Source of the DNA: an uncultured Balneolaceae bacterium
Lineage (GTDB): Bacteria > Bacteroidota > Rhodothermia > Balneolales > Balneolaceae
DNA: 64,000 bases
Assembly: GCA_913057825.1 (NCBI GenBank)
Contig: CAJXOW010000008.1
Span: 1-64,000 of the forward strand
Reading direction: 5' to 3'
The notes under the pieces were generated by a model. That model was given only the letters and a program-made list of their open reading frames with translations, was not told where the DNA came from and searched no databases. Shown here one piece after another: positions 17,217-25,592 of this stretch. The position numbers and the translations under genes are program-made. Every line of letters begins with the position of its first letter. Positions within the stretch are counted from its first letter, which is position 1.

Positions 17217-17963
17217 ATGAATACCAAGCAACTAATAGTTTTTTGGAATGGGGGATTCATCTTATTTGTAGCTTTATTTGCACTTGGCAACTCCATATCA
17301 TCTTATGATCAATACTGGATAACCAACTTTATAGCTGTAATTGCAATAATTGCAGGGATCACTCTATTCTACCTAACCTTCCGTGACTCCGATAAAATAG
17401 ATAGGAAAAAAGTTTTTACCCGAGGAATACTTCCGATACCCCTGATAGCCCTGTTGGGTATTGGAGTGATTTTACTTGTGCAATTAACCTACACGAATTA
17501 CGATTCACTATTTAAAACAAATTTGAAAAACCAAACAGAAATTTTCGATCCTACCTATGAATTTGACCGTGACCATGAATATGGAAATAGCTCTACTTTT
17601 ACTGGGAGAATTAGAAATAATTCAAGTGAAATCATAGAAAAGCTATCAGTACGAATAAGGATATACAAGTATAATTTCACTCCACCAGATGCAGATAAAG
17701 TAGCAGGTTCTGATGGAGTATTTTCTAAAGAAGAGATGGAGGAAATGTTACCCTTCGAGGGAAAAACTTGGACGTATATAAAATCAATAGATAAAGAATC
17801 CCAAAAATTGGTAGGAAAACAGATAGATACAGAAGACCTTCATGAAGATAATCTAAATATACCACCCAATGAGACTAAGAGTTTTAAAATCACAAACGGC
17901 AACTCTGTTATTAAGCCCTCTGTCTTCTGGGTATGGGATTACGAAATTATTTATGCTTATTGA
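17217..17963 (+). CDS. Membrane-anchored hypothetical protein (248 aa)
   Basis: Starts at the ATG at 17217 with AGAGG placed 6 bp upstream (the frame is open from a TTG at 17199). Two to three hydrophobic helices occupy roughly residues 5-100 (FILFVALFALGNSI, FIAVIAIIAGITLFYL, LIALLGIGVILLVQL). The C-terminal ~140 residues form a soluble domain on one side of the membrane with beta-rich sequence (SSTFTGRIRNNSSEIIEKLS, KSFKITNGNS) reminiscent of Ig-like carrier domains. No catalytic motif. Flanked by the 55-bp direct repeats. Confidence 0.6.
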   Translation: MNTKQLIVFWNGGFILFVALFALGNSISSYDQYWITNFIAVIAIIAGITLFYLTFRDSDKIDRKKVFTRGILPIPLIALLGIGVILLVQLTYTNYDSLFKTNLKNQTEIFDPTYEFDRDHEYGNSSTFTGRIRNNSSEIIEKLSVRIRIYKYNFTPPDADKVAGSDGVFSKEEMEEMLPFEGKTWTYIKSIDKESQKLVGKQIDTEDLHEDNLNIPPNETKSFKITNGNSVIKPSVFWVWDYEIIYAY

Positions 17964-18140
17964 TCCAATCCTGGAATCTACTGAAGAATTGTCATCGTAA
18001 ATAAAGTCTTTCTCATCGATTACTTTTTTGCCACTATTGTCAAGTTTACTACGGCATGAAATTTATATATAGTTTATATCATTAAAATGAAGGGCAGTAA
18101 CAGTGGTAAAACTGGCAATCTTGGTAATTTGTAGGACTAC

Positions 18141-18195
18141 ATTGATCGTTGCCCGCCGATTATATTGAAGCGTATCTCTCGTCCTACCTGGAGTC
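18141..18195 (+). repeat. 55-bp direct repeat, copy B
   Basis: Second copy of the repeat at 16974-17028. In both copies the same frame after an in-phase TGA reads a related peptide (AYLSYHLE versus AYLSSYLE), so the repeat may derive from coding sequence. The surrounding gap 17964-18375 otherwise holds only a doubtful 76-codon frame at 18149-18379. Confidence 0.6.
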
Positions 18196-18375
18196 ATGCT
18201 ATAAATCAACCGCCTCCCTCACTAGTTACCATCAACTCTTATATATTTATCACTTTGCTTTTTCCCTTTTTGGCCACCCAATAGGAAGGGATTTTATTAA
18301 AAGGATTAAAAGATTAAAGGATTTGGCCCTCTTTTCTGATGAGAGAGAATCTCCAGATGGCCATATAACAAGAGT

Positions 18376-18651
18376 ATGAAAAGTTTTAATCCTTTAATTC
18401 CTTTAATTTGGGCGGCCGTGAAAAAGAAAGAGTTCACAAAAGAAAAAATGAATAAACAGCGAAAAGGCAAGATGAAGGCACAATCAAAAGAAGACAAAGA
18501 AAAGAAAGTCAAAAAGTTGCTGATCGAACACGACTTGAGTCAGAAACAGATAGCAGAATACCTGGATATCACTCCCCAAGCCGTAAACAATCGTATCAAA
18601 CGGGGAAGCATTGAACCGATACTGGAAGCTATTGAAGAACTTTCATCTTGA
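18376..18651 (+). CDS. Small helix-turn-helix protein
   Basis: A basic 91-residue protein. The C-terminal half carries a helix-turn-helix of the Cro/sigma-like type (LLIEHDLSQKQIAEYLDITP, with QAVNNRIKRGS as recognition helix). The N-terminal 25 residues are unconvincing, and MNKQRKGKM at 18448 is a likely alternative start. It presumably regulates genes of the island. It stands alone between a repeat region and a convergent membrane-protein gene. Confidence 0.6.
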   Translation: MKSFNPLIPLIWAAVKKKEFTKEKMNKQRKGKMKAQSKEDKEKKVKKLLIEHDLSQKQIAEYLDITPQAVNNRIKRGSIEPILEAIEELSS

Positions 18652-18754
18652 CCTTTAAGGGGTAAACGGCCTATCTATTTCACCAGTATTATCAAATATC
18701 AATATCCTTTGAAATTGCCTGCAATGACTAGCAAGATTGTTGAGATTGTCGAAA

Positions 18755-19927
18755 TTAATCTTTAGAAGTTTTTATTTCTATTGATTTCGTGCCAATATAG
18801 CCTCTTAACTCAAACATTAGTACTATGGCAGTAATTAAAGTTAAGTAAGCTCCGATTGATAAAAAGTCAAAAATCATACTCCCGTTTTTAAAAAGGATAT
18901 AAAAGAAAGAAAGTAAAGGAATGGTTGCAGCTGTATAACTAGATAATTTCGGTGTTTTTCCCCTAAGTTTACTAATAATTGATAATATACTACTTATTGG
19001 TATTAGATAAAGTAAATATAAAAGGTTTAATTCTGCTTTTGTCTCTAGACTCACTCCCCTGACTTGTCCGAGAGCTGATATAAATTGATTTACACGATCA
19101 GCCAAATCAACAACCTGATAACCTGCTAAAGATACTACTCCTGATGATATCCAGGGCATGAAGAAAAAAACGAGCAAACCAATAGCACAAAATGATCTGG
19201 TATCTTTAAGATTTGCAATGTTAATTTCAATAGTATTTAATTCATCAGAATTTCCACCATCTTCCTTAACACTTTGATTTTCGACATCCGTTGAACTAGC
19301 GGAGATATTTTTTAAGTGACTAGTAATTCTTTCCCAAGGCGTGCTTTGTTTACTCTTAATTTCATCAGATATAGATTCTATATATTCAAAGGCCTCATCA
19401 GTATTGTTATCATCGATCCATACTTGACCTAAAGGTGAGAAATGAATTTCAATACCATTTTCATATTCAATAACTTCCAAATCTAAGAACCCATTATCGG
19501 AGGTATGATAGAGGTAACTTCCTGATCGTTTACCTTTGTTAGCATCGCTAGGAACCTCATGGGAAATTTTTCTTAATTGGTTTATTTTTTCTTGGTAGGA
19601 CATATTAGATTCTTTAGAAGTTATATCTTTATTGCTCTGAAATGTATTCTTTATGAATGAAAGCGGGATTTGAATATCATCTCGAAGCGTATTGGGAACA
19701 GATTCAGCCCATTTAAATGCTTCTTCGGCATGTTGTCTATCGACCCAAAAATTGCCCTCTGGTAAATACTGAACTTCAACCCCATTTTTATATTCAATCA
19801 ACTTTAACCGAACTGTTCCATCTATAGAACGGCTATAGATGTAGGTTTCAATAACTTTTCCTTTTTCAGATTCTTCGGGAATTTCTGAAGCGTGATCAGT
19901 TAAATTGGTACTTTTAAAATCAGTCAA
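18755..19927 (-). CDS. Membrane protein with duplicated N-terminal domain
   Basis: A 390-residue protein with two homologous ~60-residue N-terminal units. One is at about 25-90 (YIYSRSIDGTVRLKLIEYKN, then GNFWVDRQHAEEAFKWAES) and the other at about 125-190 (YLYHTSDNGFLDLEVIEYEN, then GQVWIDDNNTDEAFEYIES). The C-terminal ~150 residues contain four or five hydrophobic helices (FCAIGLLVFFFMPWISSG, LLYLLYLIPISSILSII, AATIPLLSFFYILF, LITAIVLMFEL). The duplicated unit may be a ligand- or peptide-binding module on the cytoplasmic side. Family not recognised; it is a monocistronic, minus-strand gene. Confidence 0.55.
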   Translation of the reverse strand: MTDFKSTNLTDHASEIPEESEKGKVIETYIYSRSIDGTVRLKLIEYKNGVEVQYLPEGNFWVDRQHAEEAFKWAESVPNTLRDDIQIPLSFIKNTFQSNKDITSKESNMSYQEKINQLRKISHEVPSDANKGKRSGSYLYHTSDNGFLDLEVIEYENGIEIHFSPLGQVWIDDNNTDEAFEYIESISDEIKSKQSTPWERITSHLKNISASSTDVENQSVKEDGGNSDELNTIEINIANLKDTRSFCAIGLLVFFFMPWISSGVVSLAGYQVVDLADRVNQFISALGQVRGVSLETKAELNLLYLLYLIPISSILSIISKLRGKTPKLSSYTAATIPLLSFFYILFKNGSMIFDFLSIGAYLTLITAIVLMFELRGYIGTKSIEIKTSKD

Positions 19928-20129
19928 TTGTGGTTTTTCTTTAATAATGAACTTTTAAATATTCACTAATTTGTTTATGGTTACTTACCAACTTCTAAAG
20001 ATTATTTCCATGAATTTTCCGTACAGGTTCTGAACCTGACAGAATGGATAATTTTTCATAAATTGCTTTCTGCTGGGGTTTTGAAGCGGGCCAAGAGAAG
20101 CAATACAATAATAAATATCAAATCATATT

Positions 20130-21740
20130 ATGGGGGTAGTGGCGAAGCGGATTCTTTTAATTCTTATTAGTTGCCTCCTTTATGTCCAGGCATCAGCGGA
20201 TGGCGGTTTGAATTTCGAGAGGGTAAAGACAAATAATGCACCATTTATTCAGGCAGGAGCATATGTATATTCGGTATTGGATTCTTCCAACCGCTGCATT
20301 CTCGTGCTATCGGCTGATACGTTATTTACACTTCATTTCGACAGCCATAAATGGATAAAGAGTGGGGAAATCAGTACTCCTTCCGTAAAAATGAAAAGTC
20401 TCGAAATGGGATTCAATTCCCTAAGTGGTCAACTTTTATTCTGGGATCGAGGAATAGGACGAGTTTTCACCTTGAATAATGATTCAACTGGATTAAAAAG
20501 GATCGACAATTCTTTTAACCACAAAAACCAATTCGGCCACGTTAGTTTCTTCAGGTCGGAACCGAACAGTATTCACACGTTCAGCGGGTATGGATTGTGG
20601 AATTGGAAAAACATGATAACCAGATTCAATATCCAATCGGGAGAATGGTCAATTCAGTCAATTCAAAATAGTTCACCCATTCCCATTGCTCGTACCAATG
20701 CGCTGGGTGCCTATCAATCCGAAACCGATAAATTATATATTCTTGGAGGTAGTGGCCCAGAGAAAGGAAGAGCGGACGATAAGTTTACAAAACGCCTTCC
20801 ACTTACCGATTTATGGTCATTCGATTTTGATTCCGCACGATGGAGCAAAATTGGAAACGTAAAGCTGCCCAAAATTGATCATTTTATTGCCAAAGGCGTA
20901 CGCATGATCGGTCGGGTCAACGATCAAGCTCGAACAGCTTTTGATGCCACCAGTAACCAATGGTATATCCCAGTTCGACGTCCCGATGGAGTCCTCCCAG
21001 GATTGCTTAAAATTGATATAACTTCCCCATCGGCTCAACTGATCAGCCAATACAGTGGAGATTTCGAACGGCAGCATGTACCCATTGGACTCTTTTATGA
21101 TCAAGATAATAGCAGACTCTTACTTCTGGTGTATGAAAATGCCACGTCTGATACGTACCGTATAACCACATTTCAAGTAAGTCAATCGGAGTTGGACACG
21201 GCTTTTTCAGGCCGACCAAATCTGCTGGAAAAAAAGCGGACGGCATCTATACCGTTTACTACCATAGGATATATCATAATTCTATTTGGAATAGGAGGCA
21301 TTGGTTATTTGCTCTACGTAAAGGGATATTTCCAAAAAATTACTAGCAGTTCCACAAAGCGGGGAACACCGAATGAAATCAATATCTCGGTGGATGCCGA
21401 TGAGTCATCACTAATAGTTAACGGTGAGAAAATCACGAATCTATTTCACCAGCAAGAGTGGGATTTGATTCAACATCTTATTCACCAAAAAGATGAATCG
21501 ATTGATTTTATTCCTACCCATAAAATTGAAGAACATTTGTGGCCAGATCGCACTGATTCGGATTACGTGCGAAAGATGCGGAATGATTTGATTGCGAATA
21601 TCAATAAAAAATTCAGTCGTATCGATGAGTTTCCTGGAGATTGGGATTTTATTGTCGGCCGTAAATCCAAAGCAGATCGGAGGAAGATGGAGTACGGGAT
21701 TAATCCAGATATATATATTACAGTCAGATCATCCAATTGA
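20130..21740 (+). CDS. Kelch-like propeller, transmembrane, winged-helix regulator
   Basis: A 536-residue protein with a signal peptide (RILLILISCLLYVQASA). It continues with a ~330-residue beta-propeller having Kelch-like repeats (NKLYILGGSGPE style, DLWSFDFDSARWSKIG), then one membrane helix at about 375-396 (IGYIIILFGIGGIGYLLYV). The cytoplasmic C-terminal domain starts ISVDADESSLIVNGEKI; its strand-helix-helix-wing order (WDLIQHLIH, HKIEEHLWPD, YVRKMRNDLIANINKKF) matches winged-helix DNA-binding domains of the transcriptional-regulator C-terminal type. This architecture suggests an outside-sensing one-component regulator. It lies 159 bp upstream of parA in the same direction. Confidence 0.7.
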   Translation: MGVVAKRILLILISCLLYVQASADGGLNFERVKTNNAPFIQAGAYVYSVLDSSNRCILVLSADTLFTLHFDSHKWIKSGEISTPSVKMKSLEMGFNSLSGQLLFWDRGIGRVFTLNNDSTGLKRIDNSFNHKNQFGHVSFFRSEPNSIHTFSGYGLWNWKNMITRFNIQSGEWSIQSIQNSSPIPIARTNALGAYQSETDKLYILGGSGPEKGRADDKFTKRLPLTDLWSFDFDSARWSKIGNVKLPKIDHFIAKGVRMIGRVNDQARTAFDATSNQWYIPVRRPDGVLPGLLKIDITSPSAQLISQYSGDFERQHVPIGLFYDQDNSRLLLLVYENATSDTYRITTFQVSQSELDTAFSGRPNLLEKKRTASIPFTTIGYIIILFGIGGIGYLLYVKGYFQKITSSSTKRGTPNEINISVDADESSLIVNGEKITNLFHQQEWDLIQHLIHQKDESIDFIPTHKIEEHLWPDRTDSDYVRKMRNDLIANINKKFSRIDEFPGDWDFIVGRKSKADRRKMEYGINPDIYITVRSSN

Positions 21741-21899
21741 AGATAACCTCCCTCGACTTCCTATCTTGAGAATGCACCTATTTCATACCTTAAGTTGATA
21801 ATCAAACTTGTCTAGCTCTTCTTTCATGACAATTTGAGTTTGTCAATTAAAATCTGTAGGCCTGCCTATCCACTATCCACAAAATCAAACAGCTACCTT

Positions 21900-22562
21900 A
21901 TGAGTAAAACCATAACCGTCGCAAATACCAAGGGAGGAGTGGGTAAGAGCATGATCGCCACCAACCTGGCGGCCTACCATTACACGCAAACTGAACGAGA
22001 TATTCTGCTTGTGGATACTGACATTCAAGGCTCATCGGCAATCTGGAACTATTTTCGAACTTCCAATGGAATGGGCGGTATTGAATGCATCCAGCTGTTT
22101 GGAAAGAAAATCATCACCGAAATCCAATCGAAAAAGAAGCGTTATGACGATATAATCATTGATGCGGGCGGCACCGATTCAACGGAATTACGTTCCGCAA
22201 TGGTCGTATCCAACATTATGATTACTCCTATTCGGGCATCCCAATTCGACATATCTTCGCTTGAAACAATTGATAACCTGTTGGAGGAAGTAAAAGCCAC
22301 AGTGAATCCTGAGTTGGAGTGCTACACCATCGTCAACGGACTGAAAAATCATCCTGACCTTCCTGAATTCGGGCAGGTCAGGGAAGCAATTAAAGAATAC
22401 GATCACATTGACCTTATCGATTTCCCCATCCATGATCGCATTATTTACTCGCGAACAGCTGTCGAAGGAAAAGGTGTTCACGAGATGGATAATCCCGATC
22501 CGAAAGCCACGGAAGAAATTCGGAAACTGCATAAGTTCATTTTTGAACCTGAAACCACGTAA
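21900..22562 (+). CDS. parA: ParA-family partition ATPase
   Basis: A 220-residue deviant-Walker ATPase starting MSKTITVANTKGGVGKS; the KGGVGKS P-loop with the extra Lys is diagnostic of ParA/MinD. Later motifs are LLVDTDIQGSSAIWN and DDIIIDAGGTDS. There is no N-terminal HTH, as in small type Ib plasmid ParA proteins. A longer frame reaches back to 21834 but the ATG at 21900 gives the canonical N-terminus. It partners the small gene 6 bp downstream. Its presence suggests that the element exists, or existed, as a low-copy replicon. Confidence 0.9.
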   Translation: MSKTITVANTKGGVGKSMIATNLAAYHYTQTERDILLVDTDIQGSSAIWNYFRTSNGMGGIECIQLFGKKIITEIQSKKKRYDDIIIDAGGTDSTELRSAMVVSNIMITPIRASQFDISSLETIDNLLEEVKATVNPELECYTIVNGLKNHPDLPEFGQVREAIKEYDHIDLIDFPIHDRIIYSRTAVEGKGVHEMDNPDPKATEEIRKLHKFIFEPETT

Positions 22563-22567
22563 ATACT

Positions 22568-22855
22568 ATGAGCAATGAAAAGGATATCAATCGATTCGTG
22601 ACTGGCGCGCCGTCCAAATCTGATAACAATGATTCCAAACAAGAAAAACAGTATAAATCAAAAGGGAATACCTTATCAACCTATGCCACTCGGTTGCAAG
22701 ATAAATATATCCTGAAAATTCGTGCTTTTGCCCATTTCAAACGAGTCAGCCAACGGGAACTGATTGAAAAAGCGATGGACGAGTTTTTTGAGGGGCGGCA
22801 AGAAGAGCTAGAGGAAGCAGTCGATATATACAGGCAAGAAGGACAAGAGTTATAA
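22568..22855 (+). CDS. Small ParA partner, probable DNA-binding protein
   Basis: A 95-residue protein 5 bp after parA. The N-terminal 40 residues are polar and likely disordered. The C-terminal ~55 residues (TRLQDKYILKIRAFAHFKRV, then SQRELIEKAMDEFFEGR) have the strand-helix-helix look of ribbon-helix-helix centromere-binding proteins. That is the expected second partner of a small ParA. A centromere site cannot be picked out with confidence nearby. Confidence 0.7.
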   Translation: MSNEKDINRFVTGAPSKSDNNDSKQEKQYKSKGNTLSTYATRLQDKYILKIRAFAHFKRVSQRELIEKAMDEFFEGRQEELEEAVDIYRQEGQEL

Positions 22856-22902
22856 TCCGCCTGTTATCTGGATAATCTTCCAGTGAATCAAAAGGGTACA
22901 CC

Positions 22903-23106
22903 ATGTTCAAACGTCGTCACATCGTTAAAAAAGAGGAAGGATTTGAATGCGCTCGTTGCGGTAAATCCCTCCCGCCCAATTCCGAAGCGGTGATTTTAAT
23001 TAGCCGTCCTGTTTTTATTTTTGCAATTTATTGCACTGAGCATTTCAGCCAAGAGGAATTGGAGCAGATGGAAGAGATAAAAAGTGGGGAGATGCCAGGG
23101 ATCTGA
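22903..23106 (+). CDS. Small zinc-finger protein (67 aa)
   Basis: A 67-residue protein with CARCGKSL near residue 15 and a later YCTEHFS, together a probable Cys3-His zinc site. The layout recalls the C-terminal domain of the frameshifted protein at 6320-6793 (CAICGDEC ... LCSEHMD). It follows the partition pair by 47 bp and is probably in the same operon. Function unknown. Confidence 0.55.
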   Translation: MFKRRHIVKKEEGFECARCGKSLPPNSEAVILISRPVFIFAIYCTEHFSQEELEQMEEIKSGEMPGI

Positions 23107-23257
23107 ATTCTTGAATTTTATCCTCTTCATCTTCATATGGTTCTCAGAGGTAGCTGATCGAAAAGGCATTAGCCGAGGTTTTTAAACGGAAAGATTGGCT
23201 TGATAAGATTTAACTGCTGTACGAACTAGACGACCATAAGCTGAAACTAAACCATCA

Positions 23258-23704
23258 CTATTTAATCTTTTTAAATGCTGAATAATTCATTACTGGAATA
23301 TCGAATTTCTGCATGGTGCAAACCTTAAGTAGATTTCCGTCATTCGATACTAAGATCCAATTATTTTTCATTGCAGTTTCAGCTATTAATGCGTCTCTCT
23401 TGTTATTTTCTTTACTCCCGTACTTATCCAGCTCATTTTTTATTTGGTCATACTGACCGTCTCCAATTTTCGATTTCCCAATACGGGATTCTCCAATTAC
23501 TGCGGATTCGGTAGGGCGTTCAATCTGACCTACATCTTCAAAGGTATCCAATAACTTTCTTTTTCTCGCTGGATCACTCGTATTTTTAATTTCATCTAAT
23601 TGAATATGAGTGACATAGTAAGTATGCGAATCGCTTATAAAATTCATTTCCGTCTTGTCATCTAAAATCCTGTTGAAGATATTAGTATCAAAAATAAAGT
23701 CCAT
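23258..23704 (-). CDS. PIN-domain protein, probable VapC-like ribonuclease
   Basis: A 148-residue protein with PIN-domain acidic residues: FDTNIFNRI at the N-terminus, a central HIQLDEIKN, KRDALIAETA, and the C-terminal VSNDGNLLK. PIN proteins of this size are usually the RNase toxin of VapBC modules. The usual small antitoxin gene is missing; only a 35-codon DUF6150-like relic lies 7 bp upstream. It may be an orphan or may act as a stand-alone RNase. Confidence 0.75.
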   Translation of the reverse strand: MDFIFDTNIFNRILDDKTEMNFISDSHTYYVTHIQLDEIKNTSDPARKRKLLDTFEDVGQIERPTESAVIGESRIGKSKIGDGQYDQIKNELDKYGSKENNKRDALIAETAMKNNWILVSNDGNLLKVCTMQKFDIPVMNYSAFKKIK

Positions 23705-23711
23705 TTTAAAC

Positions 23712-23819
23712 CTATTTTTCCGCCTTATATTTCTCAGTTACATAAAATATAATCAAGTCCACTTCGTATTTCCGCTCCGTAAAATATACGTTCACGTCGG
23801 CTTCATATACAGCTTCCAT
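23712..23819 (-). pseudogene. Relic of a DUF6150-like gene 3' end
   Basis: A 35-codon frame from an ATG at 23819 reads EADVNVYFTERKYEVDLIIF and then YVTEKYKAEK. It matches the last third of the protein at 24558-24875 (ADLKVCFTERKYKADLIIYY). Roughly 70% of bases agree by eye. It lacks the signal peptide and first repeats. It could be translated, but looks like a diverged 3' remnant. With the intact gene it brackets the outer-membrane protein gene 23880-24527. Confidence 0.65.
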
Positions 23820-23879
23820 TGAACTGGCTTTAAATGATAGTTATAATTCAATAAGATTCTTAGTACAAATAGATCTATC

Positions 23880-24527
23880 ATGAAGAGAATTATTCTTATA
23901 CTTTTAATTTTAGTCATAGGGGGTGTCTTTCCTTCTATTGGACAGGTCAGTAAATTATCTGTGGGAATAAAGAGTGGTATTAATCAAACCAGGTTGATAA
24001 GAGGTACAATTGGAAATGAAATAGCGGGACATGAGTCATCTGGATCACACGACCAGTGGGTTGAGAATCTTACATATGGAATAAAAGGCCGATATCAAGT
24101 GAGCAATTCTGTTTCACTGTCTACAGGTTTGTTGATTGACAATAGAAGTACTTATCATGAGTATCCATCTTTTCAGGAGCCGTCTATAAATTTTGAAAAA
24201 ACTGAAACCCGCCGATATTTATCGATACCACTTTTATTGGAATATTATATTAAGGGGAACAATTTGTTCTATCTTGAATTCGGACTGCATACTTCTTTCT
24301 TAAGCTCTTACAATGTCGAGCATGGAGAATTTAACCCCCCTGAAACCTATGATATCACACCCAATAATTACATATATGGTTTAGTGGGTGGAACGGGGGT
24401 AAAAGTTCCGATCTTAGAAAAACTGACATTGGATGTAAATGCTCGAGCGACGCAGACGTTGAAGTCGGCTAGTACATTGTATCTTCAAACATTGAGCTTA
24501 AATGTAGGATTGGTGTATAATCTTTAG
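23880..24527 (+). CDS. Outer-membrane beta-barrel protein
   Basis: A 215-residue protein with a signal peptide (RIILILLILVIGGVFPSIGQ) and alternating aromatic strands ending in an aromatic-rich C-terminus (LSLNVGLVYNL). The pattern VGIKSGINQTRL followed by paired strands is that of the small porin-family or OmpA-like N-terminal barrels common in Bacteroidota-type bacteria. Substrate unknown. It is on the strand opposite to its neighbours and between the DUF6150 gene and its relic, so it looks like inserted cargo. Confidence 0.75.
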   Translation: MKRIILILLILVIGGVFPSIGQVSKLSVGIKSGINQTRLIRGTIGNEIAGHESSGSHDQWVENLTYGIKGRYQVSNSVSLSTGLLIDNRSTYHEYPSFQEPSINFEKTETRRYLSIPLLLEYYIKGNNLFYLEFGLHTSFLSSYNVEHGEFNPPETYDITPNNYIYGLVGGTGVKVPILEKLTLDVNARATQTLKSASTLYLQTLSLNVGLVYNL

Positions 24528-24557
24528 TGATTTATTGGCTCTAAAAAGTAAATTGAA

Positions 24558-24875
24558 TCATTCCTCTCCCGCCTCGTATTTTTCATCAACGTAATAAATG
24601 ATCAAATCCGCTTTGTATTTCCGTTCTGTAAAACACACTTTCAAATCGGCTTCGTGCGGTTCATCTACAAAGTGCCAGATGCCTTCCCGTGTCGCATGTT
24701 CATAAGGCCGTTCAGTCACGAATACATTCATGTCAGCTTCGTATTCATATTCGGTGATGTAAACCAACGTGTCGGCTTGATACGGCTCATCCACGACATA
24801 AATACCTTGTGCCTTGGCGCTTGTCGTCACGCCGATAATTAACTGAAGGAGTATAGCAATGACGGCAAGTCTCAT
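24558..24875 (-). CDS. DUF6150-like secreted repeat protein
   Basis: The ATG at 24875 gives a clean signal peptide (RLAVIAILLQLIIGVTTSAKA). The mature part is a string of ~10-residue units of the form (Y/F)-x-(V/T)-(D/E)-x-x-Y-x-A-D (VVDEPYQAD, YITEYEYEAD, FVTERPYEH, FVDEPHEAD, FTERKYKAD, YVDEKYEAG). This is the DUF6150 pattern as I know it. Function is unknown; it is probably a periplasmic or surface structural protein. It starts 6 bp after the stop of 24882-25310 and is probably co-transcribed with it. Confidence 0.65.
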   Translation of the reverse strand: MRLAVIAILLQLIIGVTTSAKAQGIYVVDEPYQADTLVYITEYEYEADMNVFVTERPYEHATREGIWHFVDEPHEADLKVCFTERKYKADLIIYYVDEKYEAGEE

Positions 24876-24881
24876 ATCCAA

Positions 24882-25310
24882 TTATTTTTGCTCCCCTAAA
24901 ATGAAATCATAGGAATCCACCTTCCATGATTTACCTGTCTTCGTTTCCAGGAATTTAAAATCGGTGCCTGGGTATATTTCAGCTCGTTCGTTGACCTGTT
25001 TTGCCCACGGCCGAATTCTGTCATCGATGTCCTCTTGATTCCATTGCCATGTTTCCAATACGTACAGGTATCCTTTCTTGCGGAATCGGACTCTGACCCA
25101 ACCCTCTTTTACGATATCCTTCAGGAAGTCGATTCTGGCTTTATTTTCATCGCCCCAGCTCTCGTTGTATTTATTGACAAGCGTTTCATACTTGTCTAGA
25201 TCCGCTTGAAACAATTCAGGATGATTTAATACGAATTTTATGTGAGTTTGTGGCACTTTATAGGATTTCCCGTCTGGCGATATCCAAAATGCTTTCGTGA
25301 AAGCGGACAT
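24882..25310 (-). CDS. Hypothetical protein (142 aa)
   Basis: A soluble protein with a repeated structural idea at both ends: WISPDGKSYKVPQTHIKFVL at the N-terminus and ETKTGKSWKVDSYDFIL at the C-terminus. A basic, Trp-rich middle lies between them (GWVRVRFRKKGYLYVLETWQ). Similar short proteins are often carried on mobile elements and may bind nucleic acid, but I do not recognise a family. It is upstream of and probably co-transcribed with the DUF6150-like gene. Confidence 0.55.
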   Translation of the reverse strand: MSAFTKAFWISPDGKSYKVPQTHIKFVLNHPELFQADLDKYETLVNKYNESWGDENKARIDFLKDIVKEGWVRVRFRKKGYLYVLETWQWNQEDIDDRIRPWAKQVNERAEIYPGTDFKFLETKTGKSWKVDSYDFILGEQK

Positions 25311-25404
25311 GTGTTGGTCATCTTAAATTATCGGTTACTCCTGTCCAGATACAGAAAATCCTGATGAATTTCATATTCCTATTCTTATACCCTCATCCAT
25401 TAGA

Positions 25405-25560
25405 GGCGTAACAGGCGTAACGGCGTAACAAATTAAATCAACTGATGCCAACTGCTTCAAAATCGGTTTATTTGTTACCAGATGTTGCCCAGATTGCCTG
25501 TGTGAAGGAATCGGAGTGGCATTAGGGGATGTGGTTGGCTACCGAATCCAGATTGCCCAG
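25405..25560. repeat. Iteron-like repeats downstream of the polymerase-like gene
   Basis: GGCGTAAC occurs three times in a row at 25405-25412, 25414-25421 and 25422-25429. A second family, CCAGAT(G)TTGCC/CCAGATTGCC, occurs about 25478-25498 (two abutting copies) and again at 25548-25557. They lie in the 282-bp non-coding gap 25311-25592. Short tandem repeats beside a replication gene are typical of plasmid origins, but no AT-rich unwinding block or DnaA box was clearly identified. Confidence 0.45.
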
Positions 25561-25592
25561 AATCCAAATATACTGGCCACCGAAAATCCCCG

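Noticed and set aside
18149-18379. 76-codon plus-strand frame
   Set aside because: It overlaps repeat copy B and has no recognisable feature; kept only as a possible coding relic.
25405-25429. Short array considered as CRISPR
   Set aside because: Units are 8 bp and abut without spacers; no CRISPR-length repeats or cas genes anywhere in the window.
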